A stretch of DNA of 64,000 nt from Ardenticatenaceae bacterium (lineage in GTDB: Bacteria; Chloroflexota; Anaerolineae; Promineifilales; Promineifilaceae). A program made the translations under genes and the position numbers. Below are positions 39,114 to 47,461 of this stretch, piece after piece (the stretch's first letter is position 1; every line of letters begins with the position of its first letter). The stretch lies in assembly GCA_020634435.1 (NCBI GenBank), contig JACKBS010000011.1:124001-188000 (forward strand). Reading direction: 5' to 3'. The notes beneath the pieces are model-generated. The model was given only the letters and a program-made list of their open reading frames with translations. It searched no databases and was not told the origin of the DNA.

Positions 39114-39321
39114 GAAATGCCTCCAGAAAAGTGGGTGGTTCGTGGGTTGGCGCTAGACAGCTGCCATTACTCCGTAGCAAAAGGGACCGTGCGGAAACGG
39201 CCGTTTGCGTCTTTCCGCTTCATTATATGCTGCCACTCTATTTTGTGATAGATTATGAGCAGTTGGCTATTTCCCCTGGATTCTTATTGGATCCAACTCT
39301 TCAACCGGAGGATCAAAACAG

Positions 39322-40143
39322 ATGGACGTGAAAAAAGTCGAAGCCGGTGGGCAGCAAATTGCCTATTTTGAAAGCAGCGGTTCTGGCCCCGCTGTGATGT
39401 TGATTCATGGCAATTCTGCCTCAAAACAGACGTTTATGGCGCAGCTGACGGGCGAATTTGGCCAGAAATACCGGGTGGTGGCTATGGATTTACCGGGCCA
39501 CGGCGAATCGGATCGGGCGGCCGAGCCGGGGAAAACGTACCACATGCCGGGTTATGCGGCCGTTGTCGCCGAGGTGGCGCAAAAGTTGGGCATGACCGAT
39601 GGCGTGTTTGTCGGCTGGAGTCTGGGTGGGCACATTGTTTTGGAAGCGCACAATTTGTTGCCCGATGCGGCTGGTTTTGTCATTTTTGGCACGCCGCCGC
39701 TGGCCTTCCCGCCGGACATGGAAAATGCTTTCTTGCCCAATCCAGCGATGGGCGCAGCCTTTGCCCAGGATTTGACGCCAGATCAGATGGCCGGATTTGC
39801 TGCTGCCTGCCTCGCGCCAGATTGCCCACATGATTTGGCCCCGTATGTTGCCGATATTGCTCGCACCGATGGCCGGGCGCGGGCCACAATGGCGGCCAGC
39901 ATTGCTCCAAATGGGTATCAAGACGAAGTAGAGATTGTGCGGGATTTGCAACGGCCGTTAGCCATTCTCCACGGTGAGCATGAGCAGCTGGTCAATGTTG
40001 CGTACATTCGCGGGTTGGAAATGCCGACGCTGTGGCATGGTGCCGTGCAGATCATTCCTGGTGCCGGGCACACGCCACAAACTGAAGCTCCGGCGGCGTT
40101 TAGCGCCGTGTTGAGCCAGTTTGTGGATGAGGTGACTGGCTAA
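39322..40143 (+). CDS. Alpha/beta hydrolase
   Basis: This 273-residue enzyme has a strong GGAGG ribosome-binding site. The oxyanion region is VMLIHGNSASKQTF, the nucleophile elbow FVGWSLGGHIVLEA (Ser in GWSLGG), the acid LAILHGEHEQLVN and the catalytic His IPGAGHTPQTEAP. All three catalytic residues are present. The substrate cannot be told; similar proteins are esterases, lactonases or C-C hydrolases. A bidirectional terminator follows. Confidence 0.9.
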   Translation: MDVKKVEAGGQQIAYFESSGSGPAVMLIHGNSASKQTFMAQLTGEFGQKYRVVAMDLPGHGESDRAAEPGKTYHMPGYAAVVAEVAQKLGMTDGVFVGWSLGGHIVLEAHNLLPDAAGFVIFGTPPLAFPPDMENAFLPNPAMGAAFAQDLTPDQMAGFAAACLAPDCPHDLAPYVADIARTDGRARATMAASIAPNGYQDEVEIVRDLQRPLAILHGEHEQLVNVAYIRGLEMPTLWHGAVQIIPGAGHTPQTEAPAAFSAVLSQFVDEVTG

Positions 40144-40170
40144 AATCTGTTATCAGTTCTTCCTATATTC

Positions 40171-40210
40171 AAAAGAGGCTGCGAACCTTTGCGCGTTCGC
40201 AGCCTCTTTT
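40171..40210. terminator. Bidirectional rho-independent terminator
   Basis: AAAAGAGGCTGCGAAC and GTTCGCAGCCTCTTTT form a perfect 16-bp stem with an 8-base loop between two convergent genes. It has A-runs on one side and T-runs on the other, so it can serve both. Confidence 0.88.
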
Positions 40211-40234
40211 TCATTTTAGATTAGAACAATCTTT

Positions 40235-40741
40235 TTAATTGCTGCGTGTGGCGTCCAGAGTTAGCACCATCAGGTTATCGGAGACGGTGACGCCGGTGAG
40301 GGTGATGTTGCGGTCGCGCTGCTCGGCCCGCCCGCTGATGCGCTCGGCCAGGTTGCTGTTGAACTGGGCCACGCGCTCGTCAGACACATCCACGCCTTCA
40401 ATGTTGATTTCCGTCGCCGTCAGCACCAGATGATCGTCCTGCACGGAGGGGATAAGGATGATACGGCCGTTTACCTGCCCACCACCATCTCGTCGCTCGT
40501 GCGTGCCAGTCACCTCAATCTGTCCATTTTGCAAATCTACCACCGGGTCGCGCAGCAGTGGGTTAGCGCTGGCTGCCAGGGCATCGGCCACCAGTTGGGC
40601 CACATCATCTTCATTGAGTTCCACGGTGATGTTGAATACATCGCTGCCGCGCTCCCGCACAATGGATACCCGGCCCGCGCCGCAAGCTGCCAAAAGCAAA
40701 CTGCCCAATACCAATAACAAGCTGATTTTTACGTGTCGCAT
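40235..40741 (-). CDS. Small lipoprotein (168 aa)
   Basis: The signal peptide ends in LLLAACGAG (lipid-accepting Cys at ~20), so this is a membrane-anchored lipoprotein. The mature part (FNITVELNEDDVAQLVADAL, QIEVTGTHERRDGGGQVNGR) alternates beta strands and one helix. It vaguely resembles LPS-assembly or DUF2993-like lipid-binding folds, with no clear family. It is convergent with the hydrolase gene. Confidence 0.75.
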   Translation of the reverse strand: MRHVKISLLLVLGSLLLAACGAGRVSIVRERGSDVFNITVELNEDDVAQLVADALAASANPLLRDPVVDLQNGQIEVTGTHERRDGGGQVNGRIILIPSVQDDHLVLTATEINIEGVDVSDERVAQFNSNLAERISGRAEQRDRNITLTGVTVSDNLMVLTLDATRSN

Positions 40742-41021
40742 TTGTCTCTCCTGATTAACATTAAAAAGATGGGTGAAATGTAACGGCCGTTACATCTACC
40801 ATCATGTCTGCCAAATGTTATTGATTCGCCCCAACCATGTAAACCTTTTGTAAAATCGCCGATTTTATTGGCAAACCCAATGTCAGGCATAAGTTTTAAC
40901 TATCAAATCTTTATAGTATCCACATAGTTTTGCTTATGATAAAGCGTAATGAATCAAATGCACTGCACGCGATTCATTCTTAACTAAACAAATAAAAAAA
41001 ACGTATTGGAGAATACTTATC
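40742..41021. other. Divergent spacer with an 8-bp inverted repeat
   Basis: No gene is seen in these 280 bases between the lipoprotein and DUF2202 genes. They contain an ACGGCCGT at 40783 and AATGAATC (40948-40955) with its inverse GATTCATT (40971-40978), about 45 bases before the DUF2202 start, a possible operator. TTGGAGA before ATG 41022 serves as ribosome-binding site. The AT-rich stretch 40890-40945 is the likely promoter area, but I cannot place boxes firmly. Confidence 0.45.
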
Positions 41022-41834
41022 ATGTTAGAAAACACAAATTCAAAAACAACAGGCAAGCGCCTGATGAGCTGGAAATCTTTTTTAGGGCTGGGCATCGCCC
41101 TGTTTATCATCGGTGGGTTGGTTATGTTGGTTAAGCCAGCCGCAGCCCAAACAACGGCCACTGGCCTAACGACGGCCGACATTGAATCGCTGCTTTATAT
41201 GCGCGAAGAAGAAAAGCTGGCCCACGACGTTTATGTGACCCTTTACGACATGTGGGAAGCCCCAATCTTTAACAACATTGCCAGCAGTGAGCAAAATCAC
41301 ACCGACATGGTTCTATCCCTGCTAAACCAGTATGGTCTGGAAGATCCGGCCGTCGGTAACGCGGTGGGTGTCTTCACCAACCCCGATCTGCAAGCGTTGT
41401 ATGATGACCTGGTAAGCCAGGGCAGCCAATCGTACGAAGCGGCTCTGCTGGTTGGTGGCCTCATTGAAGAAGTAGACATTGCCGATTTGCGCGATGAGTT
41501 GGAAAGCACGAATGTGGCCGCTATTCAACAGGTCTACCAGAGCTTGCTCAGCGCTTCGGGCAACCACCTGAATGGGTTTGCCAATGCGTATGAAAGCGCG
41601 ACGGGCAATGCCTACACGGCGCAACTGCTCAGCGATGCTGATGTAACCGCTATCTTGAGTGGTGGCAACAGTTCTGGTCACGGCAACAGCCAGGGGTCGC
41701 ACGGCAGCAGTGGCCAGGGCAGCAATGGCCAGAGCCAGGGCAACGGCGGCAGCCAGGGAAATAATGGCCAAGGCAACAGCGGCAGTGGCCGCGGCAGCCA
41801 GGGTAACGGCGGTGGCAATGGTGGCCGACGCTAA
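41022..41834 (+). CDS. DUF2202 ferritin-like secreted protein with Gly/Ser/Asn/Gln tail
   Basis: This 270-residue protein has an N-terminal hydrophobic segment (FLGLGIALFIIGGLVMLVKP), then AAAQ, compatible with a signal peptide or anchor. The DUF2202 domain (residues ~48-205) carries SLLYMREEEKLAHDVYVTLY, NIASSEQNHTDMVL and LVGGLIEEVDI. The glutamates and histidine at helix positions EEEKLAHD, SSEQNH and EEVD recall a ferritin-like di-metal bundle. The last ~60 residues are low complexity (GHGNSQGSHGSSGQGSNGQ and similar). It has its own terminator. The function of the family is unknown. Confidence 0.88.
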   Translation: MLENTNSKTTGKRLMSWKSFLGLGIALFIIGGLVMLVKPAAAQTTATGLTTADIESLLYMREEEKLAHDVYVTLYDMWEAPIFNNIASSEQNHTDMVLSLLNQYGLEDPAVGNAVGVFTNPDLQALYDDLVSQGSQSYEAALLVGGLIEEVDIADLRDELESTNVAAIQQVYQSLLSASGNHLNGFANAYESATGNAYTAQLLSDADVTAILSGGNSSGHGNSQGSHGSSGQGSNGQSQGNGGSQGNNGQGNSGSGRGSQGNGGGNGGRR

Positions 41835-41871
41835 TTCGAAAAATTCTTAAACCTCCTTCAGTTTGTTAATC

Positions 41872-41908
41872 AAAAAAGCGGTGCTTGCTAAGCAGGCACC
41901 GCTTTTTT
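41872..41908. terminator. Rho-independent terminator
   Basis: AAAAAAGCGGTGC and GCACCGCTTTTTT pair around TTGCTAAGCAG (with an inner short pairing). It ends the DUF2202 unit and lies 130 bases before the P450 stop on the other strand, where it can work as well. Confidence 0.88.
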
Positions 41909-42040
41909 GATCCATGCGCGGAAATATGTGATTGGCAGAAAGTCTTTCAAAAAGATTGGCGTCAAATCTGCCAATTACTTGAGTAAACCGGACAAAAATT
42001 GCGCTTTTTCTTTGAAATACTTTGTGCGGTTTACTTAATT

Positions 42041-43444
42041 CTAGGCAAAAGCGAGTTCGGCGGTAGGAGTTACGGCCGTTTCTCTCTCCATCACCCGCAT
42101 CCGAATCCCGTTCTCGGGGGTCAGCGTGATTTGGGCCTTGTAGTGCACGAGTTCGGTTTGGGCCAGAGCCAGGCGATATTTTTGCGCAATGGCGGCCAGA
42201 GCCAGTTGGGCTTCCATCATGGCAAAGGCGTTGCCGATGCACACTCGCGTGCCACCGCCAAACGGCATGTAGGCAAACTTGGGCAGCGATTTTTCAAACT
42301 CCGCCGTAAATCGCTCCGGCTTAAACGCTTCTGGCTCGTCGAAATATTGCGGCAGGTGGTGCATCACATAGGGCGAAACGAAGACAGTGCTGCCTTTGGG
42401 GATGGTGTAGCCGCCAATCTGGGCATCTTCCAGGGCAAGACGGCCGTTTAAAATCCAGGCGGGTGGGTAAATCCGCATCGCTTCTTTAATCACTTGCAAG
42501 GTGTAGGACAGGTGGGGCAAATCGGCCAGGGTTGGCTGGCGACCCGCCAAGACGCTGTCCAACTCCTCGTGTAGTTTGGCTTCCACTTCGGGATGGTGCG
42601 CCAGCAAGAACCAGGTCCAGCTCAGGGCATTTGAGGTGGTTTCGTGCCCAGCAGCGAACAAGGTGGCGACTTCGTCACGCAGCTGTTTGTCGTCCATAAA
42701 TTCGCCGTCTTCATCCACGGAAAGCATGAGCATGGAGAGCAGATCCCCTGTATCTTCTACCTGACCGCCAACGGCCGTTTGCCGCCGCCCGGCAATAATT
42801 TGGTCCATCACCTGGCTAAACTGGGCAGATGCCTTGTTGCGCAGACGATTGTCGGCTGTGGGAATCCAGTTGGGCAGCGAAAAGCCACGCTGGTAATCGC
42901 GGTTGGAGACGGCCTGGAAATCATGCATGGCGCTACTGATGGTAACGGCCGTATCGCCCGCTCCGGTGATAGCGTCCGCATCAAACAGCGTTTTGGAGAC
43001 AATCATCATCGTCAGCTGCATCATTTCCTGCGTGATGTCTACGACTGCCTCATCTTGCCAGCTGTCCATAAGCTGGTTCGCATAATCAACCATCACTTCA
43101 GCATAATTTTGGATGCGCTTGGTGTGGAAGGCCGGTTGGGCGAGCCGCCGCTGTCGCCGGTGGAATTCGCCATCGCTGGTGAGCAGTCCGTTGCCCAGGA
43201 ACTTGCCCAGAATCGTTTTGTCCAGCGGTGCTTTTTCAAATTTATCACCTTGCGTTACCAGCACTTCCCGAATCAGGTCGGGATGTCCAAGCAGGTAGGT
43301 GTGCATATTTGCCAGCCGGAAATAGACCAAAGCGCCATATTGCTTAACACTTTCCAGCAAAAAGTTGGGTTCATCTTCCCGGAATTGATTGGCACTGCCT
43401 AAAATGAATGAGCCAGATGGGCCAGACGGCCGTTTGACTGCCAT
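42041..43444 (-). CDS. Cytochrome P450
   Basis: This soluble-type bacterial P450 has 467 residues. It shows the I-helix FAAGHETTSNALSW (oxygen activation), the K-helix KEAMRIYPPAW (ExxR), the meander FKPERF and the haem-binding loop FGGGTRVCIGNAFA with Cys402 as thiolate ligand. No reductase fusion or ferredoxin gene is adjacent. The gene is divergent from a TetR regulator, with a palindrome in the shared 183-base spacer, so it is probably under that regulator. Substrate unknown. The C-terminal ~15 residues (RETAVTPTAELAF) lie beyond the fold and include the translated palindrome ACGGCCGT. Confidence 0.95.
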   Translation of the reverse strand: MAVKRPSGPSGSFILGSANQFREDEPNFLLESVKQYGALVYFRLANMHTYLLGHPDLIREVLVTQGDKFEKAPLDKTILGKFLGNGLLTSDGEFHRRQRRLAQPAFHTKRIQNYAEVMVDYANQLMDSWQDEAVVDITQEMMQLTMMIVSKTLFDADAITGAGDTAVTISSAMHDFQAVSNRDYQRGFSLPNWIPTADNRLRNKASAQFSQVMDQIIAGRRQTAVGGQVEDTGDLLSMLMLSVDEDGEFMDDKQLRDEVATLFAAGHETTSNALSWTWFLLAHHPEVEAKLHEELDSVLAGRQPTLADLPHLSYTLQVIKEAMRIYPPAWILNGRLALEDAQIGGYTIPKGSTVFVSPYVMHHLPQYFDEPEAFKPERFTAEFEKSLPKFAYMPFGGGTRVCIGNAFAMMEAQLALAAIAQKYRLALAQTELVHYKAQITLTPENGIRMRVMERETAVTPTAELAFA

Positions 43445-43578
43445 GGTGTTTACTCCTTTAACTGTGTAACCGTGGTTGGTTATTATTTCGAGATAATTGA
43501 CAAGTTGTTGATTAATTGATAGAGTGTTGCCGAAATGATAGATCGGATTTAATGGTTGTCAAGCACGAACTGCAACCG

Positions 43579-43598
43579 ACTGTCGTTTTATCGACAGT
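43579..43598. promoter_or_regulatory. Candidate TetR operator between P450 and tetR
   Basis: ACTGTCGTTTTATCGACAGT is an inverted repeat with 7-bp arms and a 6-base centre, 30 bases upstream of the TetR start. Size and position match a TetR-family operator that could control both divergent genes. This is inferred from symmetry only. Confidence 0.5.
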
Positions 43599-43627
43599 TG
43601 TTGAATAAACAACAAGAAAGGTTAGTC

Positions 43628-44197
43628 ATGGACAGACGAAAGAAACGCAGCCGCAACATGCTCGGGCAAGCCCTGCTGGAGCTGGTGCGCGAGAAAAAGT
43701 TTGAGCAAATCACCATTCAAGACATCACCGACAGAGCAGACTTAAATCGGGCGACTTTTTACCTGCATTACAGCAGTAAAGAAGAGCTGTTGGCCGACAG
43801 CCTGGAAGCATATTTTGATGAGTTGGTCCAGCAAATTGGCACCAAAACGATGAATAAACCCATCTGGGAAAATCCCGAAGCAGACGAATTGGTTTTTGCC
43901 CATGTTGCCGAACATGCAGATTTGTATCGGGTGCTGTTGGGGGAAGACGGCTTGGGGTATGTGATCAACCGTGTGATCGATTACATTGCGCAATTTAGCG
44001 AACTACAGCTCCGCGCTGGTTTAGGTACGGCCGAATTACAAGCGCCTATCGAAATTATGGCCCGGCATGTTGCTGGCTCGCTCTACGCCATCATCACCTG
44101 GTGGCTGATGAATGATATGCCGTACACCCCTCGCCAAATGGCCGAAATGTCTACCCGGCTTTGCGTTACGGGCACGGTGCCAATGCCTCAGGAATAA
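43628..44197 (+). CDS. TetR-family transcriptional regulator
   Basis: ATG 43628 is preferred (GAAAGG upstream); an in-frame ATG at 43556 would place the operator palindrome inside the gene. The protein has 189 residues. The N-terminal HTH (MLGQALLELVREKKFEQITI, DITDRADLNRATFYLHYSSK, EELLADSL) is typical of TetR/AcrR. The C-terminal ligand domain (TetR_C-like, HVAGSLYAIITWWLMNDMPY) fits the YxaF/FatR-like group. It probably represses the adjacent P450 gene. Confidence 0.9.
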   Translation: MDRRKKRSRNMLGQALLELVREKKFEQITIQDITDRADLNRATFYLHYSSKEELLADSLEAYFDELVQQIGTKTMNKPIWENPEADELVFAHVAEHADLYRVLLGEDGLGYVINRVIDYIAQFSELQLRAGLGTAELQAPIEIMARHVAGSLYAIITWWLMNDMPYTPRQMAEMSTRLCVTGTVPMPQE

Positions 44198-44198
44198 A

Positions 44199-44227
44199 AA
44201 ACTGGTTGGTAGTTCACCAACCAGTTT
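44199..44227. terminator. Hairpin terminator after tetR
   Basis: AAACTGGTTGGT and ACCAACCAGTTT form a perfect 12-bp stem immediately after the stop codon; only a weak T/A-rich tail follows. It is convergent with the CoxG-like gene. Confidence 0.6.
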
Positions 44228-44293
44228 AGTAAAAATAACAGCAGAAAACGCCGAGAGCGTCAAGATTTTCTTTGTCTGAACCGCTGTACGACC

Positions 44294-44992
44294 TTATGCG
44301 TTATAGTTGCCTTTTTCCATCGCTGCGGCCACTTTTCGGGCAATCTTATTGGCCCACCAGTTGCTCAGCAGTTGTAGGAGCAGCAGGATGCCTAAGACAG
44401 CAAGCGCACCCTTGATTAAGCTGTCCCGATTTTCTGGGGCTAGATATTCGTCTATCAAATTCTTGGCAACTCCGGCGGCGAATTGCGTTTGGGACGGGGG
44501 TGGGGTTGGTTGGCGTTCAGCCATGTCCAGCCCGCCGCTGGCTTCGGCCATCATGCGGGCCTGCACCTGCTGCCCCAGCCCTTCCAGGCTTTGGCGAATG
44601 ATGGCGTTGGCCGAAGTGTCTAACAGTCGCTGTCCCACGCTGGCCAATCGGCCACCGACCTGGGCATCGCCCGTGTAGTGCAGCAGCGTCATGTCGCCGT
44701 CTTCTTCCAGGCGCAGTGAACCTGTGCCTTTTACAAAACCGGGTGCACCTTTGCCATCCAGGGAGAATGTGTAGCTGTGGGGGCTTTCAATATCTGCCAG
44801 GGTGACTTCTCCCTGAAATTTGCCCTGAACGGGACCAACTTTGATTTTGAGGATGCCGTGAAATTGGTTCTCGCCAACAGTTTCCAGCTCTTCACAACCG
44901 GGCATGACGTTGGCCAGCGTGTTGGGGTCTAGCAGCATCGGCCAAAGAACATCACGAGGTGCCGCAAATGGATAGCTGCCTTCTATTTTCAT
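44294..44992 (-). CDS. coxG: CoxG-like SRPBCC protein with C-terminal membrane anchor
   Basis: This 232-residue protein has the CoxG domain in residues 1-150: KIEGSYPFAAPRDVLWPMLL, LANVMPGCEELETVGENQF, VTLADIESPHSYTFSLDGKG and GTGSLRLEEDG...LHYTGDAQVGGRLASVGQRLL. The C-terminal helix AVLGILLLLQLLSNWW should tether it to the membrane. CoxG is known to recruit CO dehydrogenase-type enzymes to the membrane. Here it lies 11 kb from the CoxD/CoxE/XdhC genes and beside two other SRPBCC proteins, so a lipid- or granule-related role is also possible. Confidence 0.85.
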   Translation of the reverse strand: MKIEGSYPFAAPRDVLWPMLLDPNTLANVMPGCEELETVGENQFHGILKIKVGPVQGKFQGEVTLADIESPHSYTFSLDGKGAPGFVKGTGSLRLEEDGDMTLLHYTGDAQVGGRLASVGQRLLDTSANAIIRQSLEGLGQQVQARMMAEASGGLDMAERQPTPPPSQTQFAAGVAKNLIDEYLAPENRDSLIKGALAVLGILLLLQLLSNWWANKIARKVAAAMEKGNYNA

Positions 44993-45156
44993 TTGATCTT
45001 CTCCTGCAGGATTGTTAATTGTTGAGAAATGTATTCTGCTTTATGTGTTTTGCCGTCAATAAAAAGCTTATTTTGTGACGAATGAAGTAATGCCTGGGTT
45101 TACTACTGTTTGCAGGTATCGGTTGATACAAGTTTTACCTAAACTATGCCCTGGTG

Positions 45157-45594
45157 TCAAACGGCTTCAACGCTTGTTTTTAAGCAGCGAAAGAAGTTAT
45201 CTAGGAGGCGAGGGGCGGCGGATTGGATCACTTGTTGCAGCATTTTGTTGGGGGGATCGAGCTCAGCGATGAAGTCCAGCTGGGTGCTGGTTGGTGTGGT
45301 GGGGTTAAGATGGAAACGGCCGTTAATCAACAAACAGGTGCTGCCAATTAACGCTTCACTTTGCCATTCCAAAAAAGAAGGCGGCGTGATGGTTTGCCAG
45401 GTGAGCAGAAGGGGAATATTGACCCGGCTGCTGCTGTTGCCCCAGGTAAATTGCAGCTGAAATTGGGTGTTTGATGGCAGCTCGGTCCAGTTGGTGAGGT
45501 TCGGCGTGCAGCGGCTGACCGCGTGTGGATCGGTGAGGGTTTGCCAGACGGCCGTTTGCCCTGCGGCAAAATTGATCGTGCCCTGGAACTGCAT
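45157..45594 (-). CDS. SRPBCC-fold protein (CoxG-like, 145 aa)
   Basis: The pattern FQGTINFAAGQTAVWQTLTD, RCTPNLTNWTEL, ending LIQSAAPRLLDNFFRCLKT-like (read VIQSAAPRLLDNFFRCLKTS) follows the START/SRPBCC hot-dog-like fold of CoxG, with the usual opening strand, helix and long C-terminal helix. It has no anchor. The start is one base downstream of the next upstream gene's stop, so the two are translationally coupled. The ligand is unknown, probably hydrophobic. Confidence 0.7.
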   Translation of the reverse strand: MQFQGTINFAAGQTAVWQTLTDPHAVSRCTPNLTNWTELPSNTQFQLQFTWGNSSSRVNIPLLLTWQTITPPSFLEWQSEALIGSTCLLINGRFHLNPTTPTSTQLDFIAELDPPNKMLQQVIQSAAPRLLDNFFRCLKTSVEAV

Positions 45595-45595
45595 G

Positions 45596-46156
45596 TTACT
45601 TGCTCACCGGTTGGTAAGTCGCCTCCCATGCGGGAAATGCATCCATAGATTCTTTGATGAAGCCATCGGCAATTTCGCGCACACGGCCGTCGGTAATGCT
45701 TTGGGCAATCCGACTGACAACACGTTTGGGCATGAGGCGCATACCTAACGGCCGTTCCAGGTCTGCTTTTAGCCTGATGGTGTACTCGATGCGGGTTTGT
45801 GCGCCTAAATCAAAAAATTGCGTGTCGATGGCAAACAGACCGTTGCCAGTGGTATGGCGCACCGAGGTTTCTGGCTCGATGGGAGCAGCCGTTTCGATTT
45901 TGACCGGATAAACCTTCAGCTGTTTTGCGTCCCAATCCACGGTGGATTCCAAATCTGAATAGATTTGAATGGTGTAGGTGCCTAGCTCCATCGTTTCATA
46001 CAACATGCGAATTTGATTGGGGGCGTAGCTGTGAACCAGCGTGATGTAAGGCAAAAATGTGGCGACGCGGCTGAGGTCGCTGTAATACGTTAGCGCTATT
46101 TCGGGAACAGCGGGAAAAACGAATGCTCGTTTGATGGAGCCAGTGAGATTGATCAT
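45596..46156 (-). CDS. SRPBCC/DUF1997-like protein (186 aa)
   Basis: A cyclase-like fold is suggested by AFVFPAVPEIALTYYSDLSR, VATFLPYITLV, IRMLYETMELGTYTIQIYSD and a long terminal helix SITDGRVREIADGFIKESMD. The beginning and the RLMPKRVVSRIAQSI segment resemble DUF1997 proteins of cyanobacteria and plastids. It precedes the other SRPBCC gene with a one-base gap and follows phaR by 16 bases, so phaR and the two SRPBCC genes form one operon. Confidence 0.65.
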   Translation of the reverse strand: MINLTGSIKRAFVFPAVPEIALTYYSDLSRVATFLPYITLVHSYAPNQIRMLYETMELGTYTIQIYSDLESTVDWDAKQLKVYPVKIETAAPIEPETSVRHTTGNGLFAIDTQFFDLGAQTRIEYTIRLKADLERPLGMRLMPKRVVSRIAQSITDGRVREIADGFIKESMDAFPAWEATYQPVSK

Positions 46157-46172
46157 ACAGCGAGTTCGTGGG

Positions 46173-46748
46173 CTATTGATCTTGCGGGTTGTCTGTATCT
46201 TTTTCGTCTATCAGGGAATCGATCTTGGCTGACAGCGACTCAATCTGGTTGGTCAGCGATTCCACTTCTTCGCGGGATGGCACGCCCCGCATACTTAGCA
46301 GTCGCTCCAGCCGCTGCTGGCCGACTATCATTTCTTTACCTTTTTCCTGGCCTGCGGCCATCAATTTTTCGCTGAGGCCAATCGCTTCTTCTCTGGCCAT
46401 TTCACCGCGCTCTACCAGGGTTTGCAGCCGCTTTTCAATTTCCTCATCCACGTGTTTTAGTAGTTCCAGCGGCGAGTTGAGATTGCGGCGCAAGACGTTG
46501 AGCGTGTCGCCACCCGCGCGTACCAACCCGGTTAGAACCGATTTAGGCAGGAAGCCGCTGTTGCGTTTTTCTTGTTCAAAGATGATTTGGGTGAGGGTAA
46601 CGGCCGTTAAATCTTCATCGGTGGTGTGGTCTACCACCTGCACTTCTTCGCCCTCGCGAATGAGCTCAGCGATGCCGTCCAGGGTGATATACCTTTTGGC
46701 TTCTGTGTCGTACAGCTTGCGGTTCGGATAACGCTTGATAACGGGCAT
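46173..46748 (-). CDS. phaR: PHA-synthesis regulator PhaR with phasin-like tail
   Basis: The N-terminal ~60 residues are the PHB/PHA accumulation regulator DNA-binding domain (IKRYPNRKLYDTEAKRYITL, EVQVVDHTTDEDLTAVTLTQ). The C-terminal half is a long coiled coil ending MRGVPSREEVESLTNQIESL, SAKIDSL, which matches the last segment of the two phasins upstream (MNIP(T/S)K.DIE.LS.KV..L.KK). PhaR proteins sense polymer granules and repress phasin genes. The motif CAGTGCGTCAT lies ~36-46 bases upstream of this start and also upstream of the second phasin. Confidence 0.9.
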   Translation of the reverse strand: MPVIKRYPNRKLYDTEAKRYITLDGIAELIREGEEVQVVDHTTDEDLTAVTLTQIIFEQEKRNSGFLPKSVLTGLVRAGGDTLNVLRRNLNSPLELLKHVDEEIEKRLQTLVERGEMAREEAIGLSEKLMAAGQEKGKEMIVGQQRLERLLSMRGVPSREEVESLTNQIESLSAKIDSLIDEKDTDNPQDQ

Positions 46749-46783
46749 AGTGGCAAATTCCTTCGGGTATTCCTTTAATGATT

Positions 46784-46794
46784 CAGTGCGTCAT
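46784..46794. promoter_or_regulatory. Candidate PhaR box CAGTGCGTCAT before phaR
   Basis: This 11-mer is found once here and once at 47932-47942, upstream of the second phasin gene. Two exact copies at the two promoters of one functional group suggest a shared regulator, most simply PhaR itself. It is a sequence match, not a known site. Confidence 0.45.
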
Positions 46795-46830
46795 CCAAAA
46801 TTATAGGCGTGATTGTGGGATATGCAACAA

Positions 46831-46867
46831 GGGAGAGGATAGGCCGATGACGGCCGTTCCTCTCCCT
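46831..46867 (-). terminator. Hairpin between phasin 1 and phaR
   Basis: GGGAGAGGA and TCCTCTCCC flank an inner GGCCG/CGGCC stem that includes one ACGGCCGT. It is placed 39 bases downstream of the phasin stop and may end that transcript; no strong T-run follows. Confidence 0.5.
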
Positions 46868-46905
46868 AAATATTATTTGTTCAATTGTAGAAAAACAGAA
46901 AACGC

Positions 46906-47283
46906 TTACTTTTGTTCTTTCAGCGTGTCAATTTTCTTGGTCAGCTCAGCAACTTTTTGGCTCAACTGCTCGATGTCTGACTTCGTAGGAATGTTCATGC
47001 GGTTGAGCAGACCTTCCATACGCTTTTCCAGCTCATCGCTGACGCGCTTACCGCTTTCTTGGGCGCGCTGCTTACGGTTGTCAGCCAGGTCGTTCAATAG
47101 GGAACGGCCGTCTTTTTCCGCAATTTCGCCCTTTTCAATCAGCTTGTGAACAAACTTTTCCGCTTCGTCTTGGGCCAATGATACAGCGCCAACCCCGGCC
47201 AACAAAACGCGGCGAACGCCTTCTACGAATGGATTTGCCGTCTCGACTACTGTTTCTTCTTCCATTTCAATTTTTTCAGCCAT
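46906..47283 (-). CDS. Phasin-family granule-associated protein (phasin 1)
   Basis: This 125-residue helical protein belongs to the poly(hydroxyalkanoate) granule-associated/phasin type (PF05597-like). The amphipathic helix GVRRVLLAGVGAVSLAQDEA and FVHKLIEKGEIAEKDGRSLL should contact the granule surface. The coiled-coil end is LLNRMNIPTKSDIEQLSQKV, ELTKKIDTL. It is paralogous to the protein at 47462-47836 (about half the residues shared by eye). A PHA synthase gene is not in the window. Confidence 0.85.
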   Translation of the reverse strand: MAEKIEMEEETVVETANPFVEGVRRVLLAGVGAVSLAQDEAEKFVHKLIEKGEIAEKDGRSLLNDLADNRKQRAQESGKRVSDELEKRMEGLLNRMNIPTKSDIEQLSQKVAELTKKIDTLKEQK

Positions 47284-47349
47284 GATTTACCTCACCTGAT
47301 TCACTAAACGTGTTGTTTTTCAAAGATTTTGCTGCCGCCCCCGACAGCA

Positions 47350-47377
47350 CGCGGGTAGATGATCTCACCTACCCGCG
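47350..47377 (-). terminator. Hairpin after phasin 2
   Basis: CGCGGGTAG and CTACCCGCG form a 9-bp stem in the 178-base spacer between the two phasin genes. There is no T-run, so termination is uncertain; it may protect transcript ends. Confidence 0.4.
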
Positions 47378-47461
47378 CACACCCTACCTATTTTCTCACG
47401 TCCCCAAGAGGTGGTTATCTCCCGGTAAATGCTGCAATCGTGCATTCACCGTCGTCATTTG

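Noticed and set aside
44294..46156. CoxG and SRPBCC genes considered part of the CoxD/E/XdhC cluster
   Set aside because: They lie more than 10 kb away with many unrelated genes between, beside phaR; a functional link remains possible but not positional.
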